From positions 1-16,433 of the forward strand of contig JAAYJY010000212.1 in NCBI GenBank assembly GCA_012522705.1: a stretch of 16,433 bases of DNA, read 5' to 3'. Numbering within the stretch: the stretch's first letter is position 1; every line of letters starts with the position of its first letter. Position numbers and translations under genes: made by a program. A model generated the notes under the pieces. The model was not told the DNA's origin and ran no database searches. It saw only the letters and a program-made list of their open reading frames with translations. This document shows positions 6,568 through 13,028 of the stretch, in pieces. The DNA comes from Syntrophomonadaceae bacterium. Its GTDB lineage: Bacteria > Bacillota > Syntrophomonadia > Syntrophomonadales > Syntrophomonadaceae.

Positions 6568-7335
6568 ATGGTGATGGAAAACCTGAAGACAATGATCAAA
6601 AAAGCTGGTCAGATGATCCTGGCTGCTGACCTCGAGCATGCCGATGTGGAGGTCAAATCGAGCCGGGGAGACCTGCGCACCATATACGATACCGCGGTGG
6701 AGGAGTTCCTCCGCCAGGAATTGGGCCGGCTATGGCCGGAAGCCCAGTTCATTGGTGAGGAAAGCGGCCTGCAGAAACGGGAGGCGGAGAGATATTGTTT
6801 TATTGTGGATCCGATCGACGGGACCGCCAATTTTGCCTGGGGCTATCATCACAGTGCGGTTTCGATAGCCCTGGCCCGGGGAGAGCGGATCATGGCCGGA
6901 TTGGTTTACAATCCCTATTTGGATGAGCTATTTCACGCCCGGGCCGGTGAGGGAGCCTATCTTAATGGCCGTCCTATCCGGGTCAGCCAGCGGTCTCTGC
7001 AGGATGGCATGGTCTCCTTCGGGACTTCGCCGTATGACAAGACAAAAGCCGCGGCCACCTTTTCCCTGGCCCGGCTCCTTTACGAAAATGCCCTCGATGT
7101 GCGCCGCAGCGGGTCGGCGGCCTTGGACCTCTGTTACGTGGCCTGCGGACGCTGCGAGCTTTTTTACGAGATGAGTCTCTATCCTTGGGATTATGCCGCC
7201 GGTTCACTGATAATCGCGGAAGCTGGCGGATTGTTGGCCACCATGGAAGGCGGGGAATTACGCTTCAGCGACCGCACCACTCTGGTTGCGGGGGGCCCGC
7301 CCGCATTCCATGACTTCTGGGAGCTATACAAATGA
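6568..7335 (+). CDS. Inositol monophosphatase family protein
   Basis: The 255-residue product carries all Mg2+-site motifs of the family: GEES (63-66), DPIDGTANF (81-89) and PWDYAAGSLIIAEAGG (206-221, with W207 and D208). Members remove phosphate from inositol-1-phosphate, fructose-1,6-bisphosphate, PAP or related sugars, so the exact substrate is not predictable; cytoplasmic. I start at ATG 6568, just after a GGGCGGGA stretch; the reading frame is open back to 6490, but the extra residues do not look like family sequence and overlap the previous gene. It follows the AI-2E gene by 43 bases and is convergent with the helicase. No terminator is visible in 7336-7433. Confidence 0.9.
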   Translation: MVMENLKTMIKKAGQMILAADLEHADVEVKSSRGDLRTIYDTAVEEFLRQELGRLWPEAQFIGEESGLQKREAERYCFIVDPIDGTANFAWGYHHSAVSIALARGERIMAGLVYNPYLDELFHARAGEGAYLNGRPIRVSQRSLQDGMVSFGTSPYDKTKAAATFSLARLLYENALDVRRSGSAALDLCYVACGRCELFYEMSLYPWDYAAGSLIIAEAGGLLATMEGGELRFSDRTTLVAGGPPAFHDFWELYK

Positions 7336-7433
7336 CCCTGGAACCGGATGTCCCTGATAGACTGTCCCGATCTTAGCGATATCCCCACAACTGACCCGCG
7401 GCACCCAATCCTAGATCACCAATGTCCGCCTAT

Positions 7434-8984
7434 CTAGTCGTCTTGGGGCTTACCCAATATCCGTTCCAGCATACGCTTCAAAAGCCCCCTGCTGACCGAA
7501 CCTTCCTGGGGCGGGGAGTTGTCAGCCGCCGGCGTCTTGATCTCCTGCACCGGTGGTTTGGTTTTGGTTTCCCGCAACGGCGGTGCTGCTTTGGTCTCCT
7601 GCACCGGCAGGGGAACGACCTTGGCCTTTTCTGGAACCGGTTGGGGCGGGAGGAGCGGGGTCACCACTCTCAACTGGGCTGGTTTAGCGTCCGGCACCAC
7701 CTGCAACTGCCGTTCGGAGTCGTTTTTCCTGCGCTGCCGGGGTCGGCGGCTGCGTTTACGCTGGCCTTCCTTGGCAGACTGCGTGGATCTCTCTTTGGCC
7801 GGAGCACTTTTACGCCCGTGGGCTTTGACCCACTTGTCGATGGATTCCCGATTCTCCGTAAAAAATTGCTCCGGCGGCATGTCTGCTTCTTCGATAAGAC
7901 AGCCGATATGCTCCTCGATCTCATACAGGGTCATGATGTCCTCGCTGGTAACCAGGGTCACTGCCCGCCCCCCGTTCCCGGCCCGGCCCGTGCGGCCGAT
8001 CCGATGGACATAGTTGTCATGTTCATTGGGGACGTCGTAGTTGATCACCAGGCTTAGGTCGTCGATATGGATACCGCGCCCGGCCACGTCGGTAGCCACC
8101 AGCAGCGAGAATTTGCCATCCTTGAACTGTTGCAGAGTCTTCAGCCGTTTTACCTGGGGGATGTCGCCGTGCAGAGCTTGGGAATCATAGCCATGGTTGG
8201 CCAGGAAGCGCTGCACCCGGTCCACCGTGACCCGCATATTGCAGAAGATCATACAACTTTCGGGCTGTTCCAGCCACAGGATACGGTGCAGGGCTTCATT
8301 TTTCTCCCTATCACTGGTCCGGTAATAGGTCTGTTGGATGGTGTCCACCGTCATGGTGGGCGATTCTATCTCGATGGTATCCGGGTGCTTCATATTATCC
8401 CGGCAAATCTTTTGGATGTCAGGGGGGATGGTAGCCGAGAAAACCAAGGTGGTCCGGTTCTTGGGGACGGTCCTGATTATCCGCTTGACTTGGTCCATGA
8501 ACCCCATATCCAGCATCCGGTCGGCTTCATCCAGTACCAGGAAGCGAATATTCTTGGTTTTGAGAGTACCGTGGCTGATATGGTCAAAAACCCGGCCCGG
8601 GGTACCGGTTACGATCGTGGTCCCCTTTTGCAGGGCCTCGATTTCCACGTTCATGTTATGTTGGCCATATACGGCGGTAGTCTTATGGGGTAGATGTTTG
8701 GCCATCAGTTTGAGGTCGTTATCCACCTGCACGGCCAGCTCGCGGGTCGGGGTTAGGATGAGAGCCAACGGCCCCGGTGCTTTCGCGTCGGTCAACTGCA
8801 GGATGGGGACACCGAAAACCGCGGTTTTACCAGTGCCAGTTTTGGCCATGACGATCAGGTCTTCACCGTTGAGGATAGGCGGGATGGCCTTGGTTTGTAC
8901 CTCAGTGGGGGCTTCGAAACCCATATCCTGGAGCGCCTGTAGTATGGGAGGGGCAATACCGAGATCTTCAAAACTATTTTGCAT
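7434..8984 (-). CDS. DEAD-box ATP-dependent RNA helicase with Pro/Lys-rich tail
   Basis: The 516-residue product unwinds RNA duplexes with ATP, in ribosome assembly, RNA decay or cold response. All motifs are present: Q motif GFEAPTEVQ (22-30), I AKTGTGKT (47-54), Ia PTREL (79-83), Ib TPGR (128-131), II DEAD (152-155), III SAT (183-185), V TDVAGRGIHI (298-307), VI HRIGRTGR (327-334). The tail after about 390 is basic (a KRSRRPRQRR segment) and then Pro/Glu/Lys-rich, with three 9-residue repeats (460-486: PVQETKAAP, PLRETKTKP, PVQEIKTPA), and ends in a short helical patch. It resembles CshA/DeaD-type proteins, which also carry basic tails, but no DbpA RNA-binding domain is seen. The ATG is preceded by AAGGA at a rather long 12-base distance. 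A promoter candidate lies about 55 bases upstream. Confidence 0.95.
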   Translation of the reverse strand: MQNSFEDLGIAPPILQALQDMGFEAPTEVQTKAIPPILNGEDLIVMAKTGTGKTAVFGVPILQLTDAKAPGPLALILTPTRELAVQVDNDLKLMAKHLPHKTTAVYGQHNMNVEIEALQKGTTIVTGTPGRVFDHISHGTLKTKNIRFLVLDEADRMLDMGFMDQVKRIIRTVPKNRTTLVFSATIPPDIQKICRDNMKHPDTIEIESPTMTVDTIQQTYYRTSDREKNEALHRILWLEQPESCMIFCNMRVTVDRVQRFLANHGYDSQALHGDIPQVKRLKTLQQFKDGKFSLLVATDVAGRGIHIDDLSLVINYDVPNEHDNYVHRIGRTGRAGNGGRAVTLVTSEDIMTLYEIEEHIGCLIEEADMPPEQFFTENRESIDKWVKAHGRKSAPAKERSTQSAKEGQRKRSRRPRQRRKNDSERQLQVVPDAKPAQLRVVTPLLPPQPVPEKAKVVPLPVQETKAAPPLRETKTKPPVQEIKTPAADNSPPQEGSVSRGLLKRMLERILGKPQDD

Positions 8985-9025
8985 TCCAATCTTCTTTCCT
9001 TACGGTTGATGTTCAGTTAAATCTG

Positions 9026-9054
9026 TTGCTTATACTGATTATACCAATTATAAC
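9026..9054 (+). promoter_or_regulatory. Weak plus-strand promoter candidate upstream of modD
   Basis: TTGCTT (9026-9031), 17 bases, TATAAC (9049-9054); only the -10 is good. A transcript from here would carry three hairpins (9082-9159) before modD. A second candidate -10, TATAAT at 9204-9209, is nearer the gene but has no recognisable -35. Confidence 0.25.
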
Positions 9055-9077
9055 AGGGTATAGGTGCTTAAGTACAA
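9038..9077 (-). promoter_or_regulatory. Candidate promoter for the DEAD-box helicase
   Basis: Minus strand: two TATAAT boxes in tandem (complements of 9047-9052 and 9038-9043). TTGTAC (complement of 9072-9077) lies 19 bases before the first. The -10 boxes are perfect; the -35 match and spacing are only fair. Predicted leader of about 45-55 bases before the ATG at 8984. Confidence 0.45.
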
Positions 9078-9081
9078 TTTT

Positions 9082-9159
9082 GCCGGAGCCAAATTCGGCC
9101 CAACCGGGAGATGAACCGACAGATCTCCCTTGAGATGACCGGAAAAATACGCCGGTCAT
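9082..9159 (+). other. Cluster of three hairpins upstream of modD, possible RNA leader
   Basis: Three stems follow one another: GCCG/CGGC (9082-9085 with 9096-9099), GGGAGAT/ATCTCCC (9106-9112 with 9123-9129, 10-base loop), and ATGACCGG/CCGGTCAT (9135-9142 with 9152-9159, 9-base loop). The region is non-coding and 170 bases before the modD start. A metal- or cofactor-sensing leader is possible given the gene's molybdenum link, but I do not recognise a known riboswitch, and whether the region is transcribed is unknown. The rest of 9010-9331 shows nothing else. Confidence 0.35.
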
Positions 9160-9331
9160 GCAGACATTGGAGCGGGGAAGAGGGCAAATACTATGATATG
9201 GTTTATAATCTAAACTAGGGTGGTATGGCTTTTGCCGGTGGGCGGCCTTAAACCAATCGGCTGGACGAACATTCATACACTGGAAATAGTCGATTGGACC
9301 GACCTAATTAATCTCTGCAAGGGAGGACGAA

Positions 9332-10177
9332 ATGGTTTATATTAGCGACGATACACTGGACCGGTTGATGAAGGAAGACGTGCCCTATATTGACCTGACC
9401 ACCCTAGCCCTGGATATCGGCGGGGAGCGGGGCCGGATGAGCTTCCACTGCCGTGAAGAGGCGGTGGTTTGCGGAAGTGAAGAAGCAGAGCGGATCCTGC
9501 ACAAGTTGAATGTCAAAACCTTATACCGCATGACATCGGGGACCCGGGTCGACCCCAATACGATAGTGCTGGAGGCCGAAGGGTACTCGGCTGACCTGCA
9601 CAGGGCCTGGAAGGTATGTCAGAATCTCTTCGAGTATTATTCCGGGGTGGCTAGTTCGACGGCTCGTCTGGTGACCCGCGCCCGGGAATTCAATCCGGAT
9701 ATACAAGTCGTCTCTACCCGCAAGGTTATCCCCGGCACCAAGGAATTGGCCATAAAGGCGGTAATAGCGGGGGGGGGGTGGCCGCACCGCTTGGGATTGT
9801 CAGAAACAATACTGGTGTTTGAACAACATACCATCTTTACCGGGGGTCTGGATGGTTTCCTGGGCATGGTGGACCGAATGAAGAAGAGCAATCCCGAGAA
9901 GAAGATCATCGCTGAAGCCAAGTCTGCCGAAGAAGGACTGCGGTTAGCGGCGGCGGGAGTGGACGGGGTGCAGTTTGACAAGGTGGATGCTGATCTGCTG
10001 ACAGATGCAGTGAAGGAGATCCGGAGCATCAGTCCCGCTGTGACCATACTGGCGGCTGGCGGCATCAAAGAGGACAATGTGGGCCCCTTTGCCCACACCG
10101 GGGTGGATGCGATTGTCACATCCGCCATGTATTATGGCCGGCCGGCGGATTTCGGGGTCAAAATACTTAAGATATAA
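9332..10177 (+). CDS. modD: ModD, molybdenum-associated QPRTase-like pyrophosphorylase
   Basis: The 281-residue product resembles ModD rather than NadC: the N terminus has DVPYIDLTT (16-24), then the phosphoribosyltransferase-type core with TRK (129-131), PGTKELAIKAV (134-144), HRLGLSE (152-158), QFDKV and a final AAGGI phosphate-binding loop. Family knowledge: modD genes usually sit with molybdate transporters; the reaction is not established, but the fold is that of quinolinate phosphoribosyltransferase. No mod transporter is in this window. The ATG follows GGGAGGA (9321-9327). A run of ten G (9769-9778) inside the gene encodes Gly-Gly-Gly in the correct frame. It is followed after 45 bases by the selenoprotein gene, probably in one transcript. 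NadC is the main alternative. Confidence 0.83.
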   Translation: MVYISDDTLDRLMKEDVPYIDLTTLALDIGGERGRMSFHCREEAVVCGSEEAERILHKLNVKTLYRMTSGTRVDPNTIVLEAEGYSADLHRAWKVCQNLFEYYSGVASSTARLVTRAREFNPDIQVVSTRKVIPGTKELAIKAVIAGGGWPHRLGLSETILVFEQHTIFTGGLDGFLGMVDRMKKSNPEKKIIAEAKSAEEGLRLAAAGVDGVQFDKVDADLLTDAVKEIRSISPAVTILAAGGIKEDNVGPFAHTGVDAIVTSAMYYGRPADFGVKILKI

Positions 10178-10222
10178 TCAACAATTTACCATGAACAAAT
10201 TATCGATGGAGGCGATATTCTT

Positions 10223-10561
10223 ATGAAGAAAGTAGTGTTGTTCACCACCCAAACCTGACCCCATTGCCGGCCGGCGAAAGAGTTTCTTTCCCAGCAAAAT
10301 ATCGGCTTCATGGAAAAGGATGTTAACAATGACCCTGAGGCCAATGCAGAATTTACCCGGCGCGGTCTGCGCGGGGTTCCCGCCTTTCTTATCGGCGATG
10401 ACGTGGTAGTCGGATTGGATAAGGCCCGGATACTGCAGTTGGTGGATCATCGGGTAGTTAAGTGTTCACAGTGCCAAAGCAGACTGCGGGTGCCCACTGA
10501 CCGCGGTTCGATAAAGGTGACCTGCCCCAAATGTAAAAACGTGTTTGACTGGGCACCATAG
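10223..10561 (+). CDS. Glutaredoxin-like selenoprotein (in-frame TGA = Sec) with C-terminal zinc ribbon
   Basis: Reading through the in-frame TGA at 10256-10258 gives 112 residues. The TGA sits exactly where the first cysteine of a glutaredoxin CPxC site belongs: T-T-Q-T-U12-P-H-C15. The rest is a normal YruB-type glutaredoxin: cis-proline site GVP (51-53), then IGDDVVVGLDKARI (57-70). A short C-terminal zinc ribbon follows, CSQC (81-84) and CPKC (101-104), an unusual addition. The start ATG has GGAGG (10208-10212) 10 bases upstream, which argues against a dead gene. A SECIS-like hairpin follows the TGA. It matches the idea of the 'Uxx-star' glutaredoxin-like selenoproteins of anaerobes. A gene caller would likely start at ATG 10310 and lose the active site. 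The alternative is a nonsense mutation of a Cys codon (TGT/TGC to TGA), which I consider less likely. Probably a cytoplasmic thiol/selenol redox protein. Confidence 0.82.
10273..10292 (+). promoter_or_regulatory. Candidate bacterial SECIS hairpin
   Basis: GAAAGA (10276-10281) pairs with TCTTTC (10285-10290) around the loop GTT (10282-10284). GG (10273-10274) with CC (10291-10292) extends the stem past a bulged C. The loop starts with G and lies 23 bases after the TGA, within the spacing known for bacterial SECIS elements that recruit SelB. An alternative stem, TTGCC/GGCGA with loop GGCC, lies closer to the TGA (10264-10277). Confidence 0.55.
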
Positions 10562-10623
10562 AGCTGGGCCCGCCAAGGTCCGGCAGATCAGGGAAACCAG
10601 AATTATCGCCGGTGCGGGGTCGG

Positions 10624-10779
10624 TTAGGATTCGATATCGCGCCGCCGGCGATTGGTGTTGAATTCGCTGGGACCTAATATGCCCCGGCAATGCTGGATGC
10701 TGTCTTCGAGGGAGTTGTAGGCCAGTTCCATCTCGAAATTGGCATTGGCGTTCAGGGACCCGGCGGGCATGTTCTCCAT
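10624..10779 (-). CDS. Possible small protein of 51 residues or gene remnant
   Basis: An ORF from ATG (complement of 10777-10779) to TAA (complement of 10624-10626) gives 51 residues, with an acidic-amphipathic middle (FEMELAYNSLEDSIQHC) and a basic end (NTNRRRRDIES). Third codon positions are strongly G/C-rich, like the real genes here, which favours past or present coding. A second in-frame ATG lies 3 codons later. The ribosome site is poor, and an in-frame stop lies upstream, so it may be the tail of a decayed gene. I recognise no family. Confidence 0.35.
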   Translation of the reverse strand: MENMPAGSLNANANFEMELAYNSLEDSIQHCRGILGPSEFNTNRRRRDIES

Positions 10780-10881
10780 CTTCCGTCGGGAGTCATGACG
10801 TGGGGCGGCTGAGGTTTATATATCATTAAGGGTGTTTATTAGCACCGGAATATTGCTTTGGGCAGTAGTTCTATCTTCTAA

Positions 10882-11049
10882 TTATCCATATTCGTCATAT
10901 ACCCAAGCCCAGAGGCTCCCGCCATTATCGTAACTGAAAGCTACTTTCTCGCCTTGTCCGTAACTGACTGTGGTCAGGGGTTTAGATTTGTCATAGATGT
11001 AATTTATAGATCTAATTATACTCAAGGCTGCCTCTATGGCCGGGGTGAT
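10882..11049 (-). pseudogene. YD-repeat-like C-terminal gene remnant
   Basis: The minus strand from about 11049 to the TAA at 10882-10884 is open for 55 codons and reads like a protein tail: NYIYDKSKPLTTVSYGQGEK, then VAFSYDNGGSLWAWVYDEYG. The spacing of Y-D pairs with Gly between them resembles YD/RHS-type repeats. There is no ATG start, and stops lie just upstream within the ATATCACTA repeat cluster. It therefore looks like the broken end of a larger gene. The alternative is chance. Confidence 0.35.
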
Positions 11050-11074
11050 ATCACTATATCACTAGATATCACTA
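11048..11074. repeat. Three copies of ATATCACTA
   Basis: The 9-mer occurs at 11048-11056, 11056-11064 (sharing one base) and 11066-11074. A fourth copy lies at 11251-11259, within the tRNA-Arg promoter. The cluster sits where the YD-like reading frame is broken. Confidence 0.65.
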
Positions 11075-11112
11075 TAGGTTAGCAAAACCTCGGAGGGAAG
11101 AAAACTTTCCAC

Positions 11113-11143
11113 AAAAAAAGCACCGGCCAGTTTAACAGGTGCT
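11113..11143 (-). terminator. Intrinsic terminator of tRNA-Arg
   Basis: Minus strand: AGCACC (complement of 11138-11143) pairs with GGTGCT (complement of 11119-11124), followed by seven T (complement of 11113-11119). It lies 15 bases after the tRNA 3' end. Confidence 0.75.
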
Positions 11144-11158
11144 GCGTTATCGATAAAA

Positions 11159-11233
11159 TGGTACGCCCGAGAGGAATCGAACCTCCGCACCCGGCTCCGG
11201 AGGCCGGTGCTCTATCCACTGAGCTACGGGCGC
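11159..11233 (-). tRNA. tRNA-Arg (anticodon CCG)
   Basis: The minus strand folds as a full cloverleaf: acceptor GCGCCCG (11233-11227) with CGGGCGT (one G-T pair); D arm GCTC/GAGC; anticodon stem CCGGC/GCCGG around loop CTCCGGA, so the anticodon is CCG reading CGG (Arg); 4-base variable loop; T arm with loop TTCGATT. The 3' CCA is encoded (complement of 11159-11161). It has its own promoter and terminator. Confidence 0.95.
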
Positions 11234-11247
11234 ACATTTGCTTGATG

Positions 11248-11277
11248 ATTATATCACTAATTGGCGGGAGAGGTCAA
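11248..11277 (-). promoter_or_regulatory. Promoter of tRNA-Arg
   Basis: Minus strand: TTGACC (complement of 11272-11277), 18-base spacer, TATAAT (complement of 11248-11253). The predicted start falls about 7-8 bases before the tRNA. Confidence 0.75.
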
Positions 11278-11343
11278 AGCAAACCGGCCATATTCCAGTA
11301 TTGATATTGGAAATAGACATAAAGAGCCAATCCTCGGTACAAG

Positions 11344-11362
11344 AATCCTTGCCGAAAGGATT
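11344..11362. other. Isolated hairpin in the 11234-11638 gap
   Basis: AATCCTT (11344-11350) pairs with AAGGATT (11356-11362) around a 5-base loop, with no T-run. Apart from this, the tRNA promoter and the operator region at 11515-11580, I see no gene in this gap. Confidence 0.3.
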
Positions 11363-11514
11363 GCCGGAACATGATCAAACTGGGAAGATCTTTGTCTATC
11401 AGATTACAGGTATTTATCATCATGAGCATCCCAAATCGCACCATCACCGGTAACATATCGCTTATTATTCCTTGGCTTGCTTTAAAAAAACAATAACCCC
11501 AATCCATCCCTGAT

Positions 11515-11543
11515 TTTTCAGCGACTTTTCAGGTCTTTTTCAG
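11515..11543 (+). promoter_or_regulatory. OmpR-family operator: three TTTTCAG direct repeats at 11-bp spacing
   Basis: TTTTCAG occurs at 11515-11521, 11526-11532 and 11537-11543, each 11 bases after the last (7-base repeat plus 4-base spacer). This is the layout bound by OmpR/PhoB-type regulators, and an OmpR-family regulator gene is in the operon downstream. The last repeat ends exactly 10 bases before the -10 box at 11554, the geometry of activated Pho-type promoters. Binding is inferred. Confidence 0.6.
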
Positions 11544-11553
11544 GTAGGATATG

Positions 11554-11559
11554 GATAAT
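11554..11559 (+). promoter_or_regulatory. -10 box of the exporter/two-component operon
   Basis: GATAAT, 5 of 6 matches to TATAAT. The position of a -35 box is occupied by the repeats and has no consensus match, as expected for an activator-dependent promoter. The leader would be about 70 bases. Confidence 0.45.
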
Positions 11560-11568
11560 GGGTCATAG

Positions 11569-11580
11569 ACTATTAATAGT
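11569..11580. promoter_or_regulatory. 12-bp perfect palindrome near the predicted transcription start
   Basis: ACTATTAATAGT lies just after the predicted start point. It could be a second regulator site or chance in AT-rich DNA. Confidence 0.25.
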
Positions 11581-11638
11581 AATTACATAATGTAGTGCAG
11601 ACCGAACCAGGAAATTATTTATTGGAGTGATGAATTGT

Positions 11639-13009
11639 ATGTCAGATATCCCGATCAAAGGAAACGATCAACCCATTCTAATCGAAAATGCTGAAATACC
11701 CAGCGGGGAAGAGCATGTGAGCCTGGATGCTCAGCATGTCAAACAAGCCCTGGTTGACCAGCGGGTCCAGGGTATGTCCAAGGGTAAAAAAATCATCCTG
11801 CTGCTGGCAGCCATTTTGGTGATAGGAGCGGCGGCTTATGGTATCCAGAAGTGGACCGGCACCGATAATCAGGTTAGCTATGCTACCGCTATTGTTTCTC
11901 AAGGCACAGTTACCAATTCAATTGAAGCCACTGGCACGTTGGAAGCAGTTCGCACCTCTGATATGGGTTTCAAGAACGACGACATTATTACTGTACTCAA
12001 TGTGCAGCCCGGCGACCATGTAACCGCGGGCCAGGTGTTGGCCCAGCAGGATCCGGCCTCCCTCAGCAATGCTCTGCAGCAGGCCCAAAACACCGTCGAT
12101 CAGGATAGCATAAGTTTGAAGAGCAGCCAAATGAGCTTGGAAACCGCCCGCAAGGAATTGGAACGTCAACAGCAGCTATTCGACGCCAGCGCCATCTCTC
12201 AGACTGAGCTGGAAACCGCCCGGAACTCCTATGCCAAAGCCGAACTGGATCTCCAGTTGGCCGAGGCCAAATTGGACAACGACCGCGCCAAACTGGTGCA
12301 AGCCCAGGAGGATATGGCGGAAGCCACCATCGTTGCTCCGTTTGACGGGTTGATCGGGGCGGTGAATGGTCAGGTAGGTTCCATAAACGGCATCAATTCA
12401 TCCTCCAGCACCTTGCTGACGGTTATGAGTGATGAATTGCAGATGATTGCCCTGGTTAACGAAGCCGATATCGGAGAGGTAGAGGTGGGGCAGGCGGTTG
12501 AATTCAGCAGCAGTTCCTTCGGCGCCAAGGTATTCAATGGAGAGGTCTTGCGTATTACTCCTCAAGCTCAAACCGTGAGCAATGTGCAATACTATCCGGT
12601 CTTGATCTCATGCGAAGACCCCGAAGGGGTTCTGTTGTCGGGGATGTCTGTTTCGGCCCTGATCATAGTGGACCGGGAAGAGAATGCCTTAACAGTGCCG
12701 ATGATGGCTATCTCCTATGCTCAAACCTTTCTCCGCGGCAATCCAGCCTCTGTGGTGCCATCCGGAGCACAAGCGGTAGTGGTCATGGAAAACCAGCAAC
12801 CGGTTGTCAAGGCCGTTGAATTGGGAATTAGCGACGGAACCAACTATGCAGTTGTAAACGGGCTCAATTCTGGTGATACGGTTGTCATCGGCACCGGTTC
12901 AACATCCCAGTCTGCATCTGAATCTGAAACTTTTACTACCCCAACCAACAATCGAGGTCAGGGTGGTATGCCCGGGGGCGGCATGAGCCCTCCTCCGGGC
13001 GGATTTTAA
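11639..13009 (+). CDS. HlyD/MacA-like efflux adaptor (membrane fusion protein)
   Basis: The 456-residue product has a cytoplasmic N tail (1-49), one membrane anchor (about 51-68, KIILLLAAILVIGAAAYGI), a biotinyl-lipoyl-like half with VQPGDHVTAGQVLAQQD (about 115-135), a long coiled coil (about 144-235), the second half ATIVAPFDGLIGAVNGQVGS, then beta-barrel domains and a Gly/Pro/Met-rich tail. It acts outside the membrane, linking to the MacB-type permease encoded two genes on. Start ATG 11639 chosen because GGAG (11624-11627) is too close to ATG 11630; spacing to 11639 is 11 bases. First gene of the operon, 19 bases before the ATPase, downstream of the operator at 11515-11543. Substrate unknown: peptides, antibiotics or lipids are typical. 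Confidence 0.9.
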   Translation: MSDIPIKGNDQPILIENAEIPSGEEHVSLDAQHVKQALVDQRVQGMSKGKKIILLLAAILVIGAAAYGIQKWTGTDNQVSYATAIVSQGTVTNSIEATGTLEAVRTSDMGFKNDDIITVLNVQPGDHVTAGQVLAQQDPASLSNALQQAQNTVDQDSISLKSSQMSLETARKELERQQQLFDASAISQTELETARNSYAKAELDLQLAEAKLDNDRAKLVQAQEDMAEATIVAPFDGLIGAVNGQVGSINGINSSSSTLLTVMSDELQMIALVNEADIGEVEVGQAVEFSSSSFGAKVFNGEVLRITPQAQTVSNVQYYPVLISCEDPEGVLLSGMSVSALIIVDREENALTVPMMAISYAQTFLRGNPASVVPSGAQAVVVMENQQPVVKAVELGISDGTNYAVVNGLNSGDTVVIGTGSTSQSASESETFTTPTNNRGQGGMPGGGMSPPPGGF

Positions 13010-13028
13010 GTACAGGGGAGATATAATC

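Noticed and set aside
7336..7433. Shared terminator between the convergent phosphatase and helicase genes
   Set aside because: No convincing hairpin with a T-run on either strand.
10256..10258. Simple nonsense mutation in the glutaredoxin gene
   Set aside because: The TGA falls exactly at the redox cysteine, everything around it is intact, and a SECIS-like hairpin follows; selenocysteine explains more. Not fully excluded.
11238..11453. 71-codon plus-strand ORF (and the 77-codon minus-strand ORF 11274-11507)
   Set aside because: The first overlaps the tRNA promoter and has no ribosome site; neither resembles a known protein nor shows GC-rich third positions.
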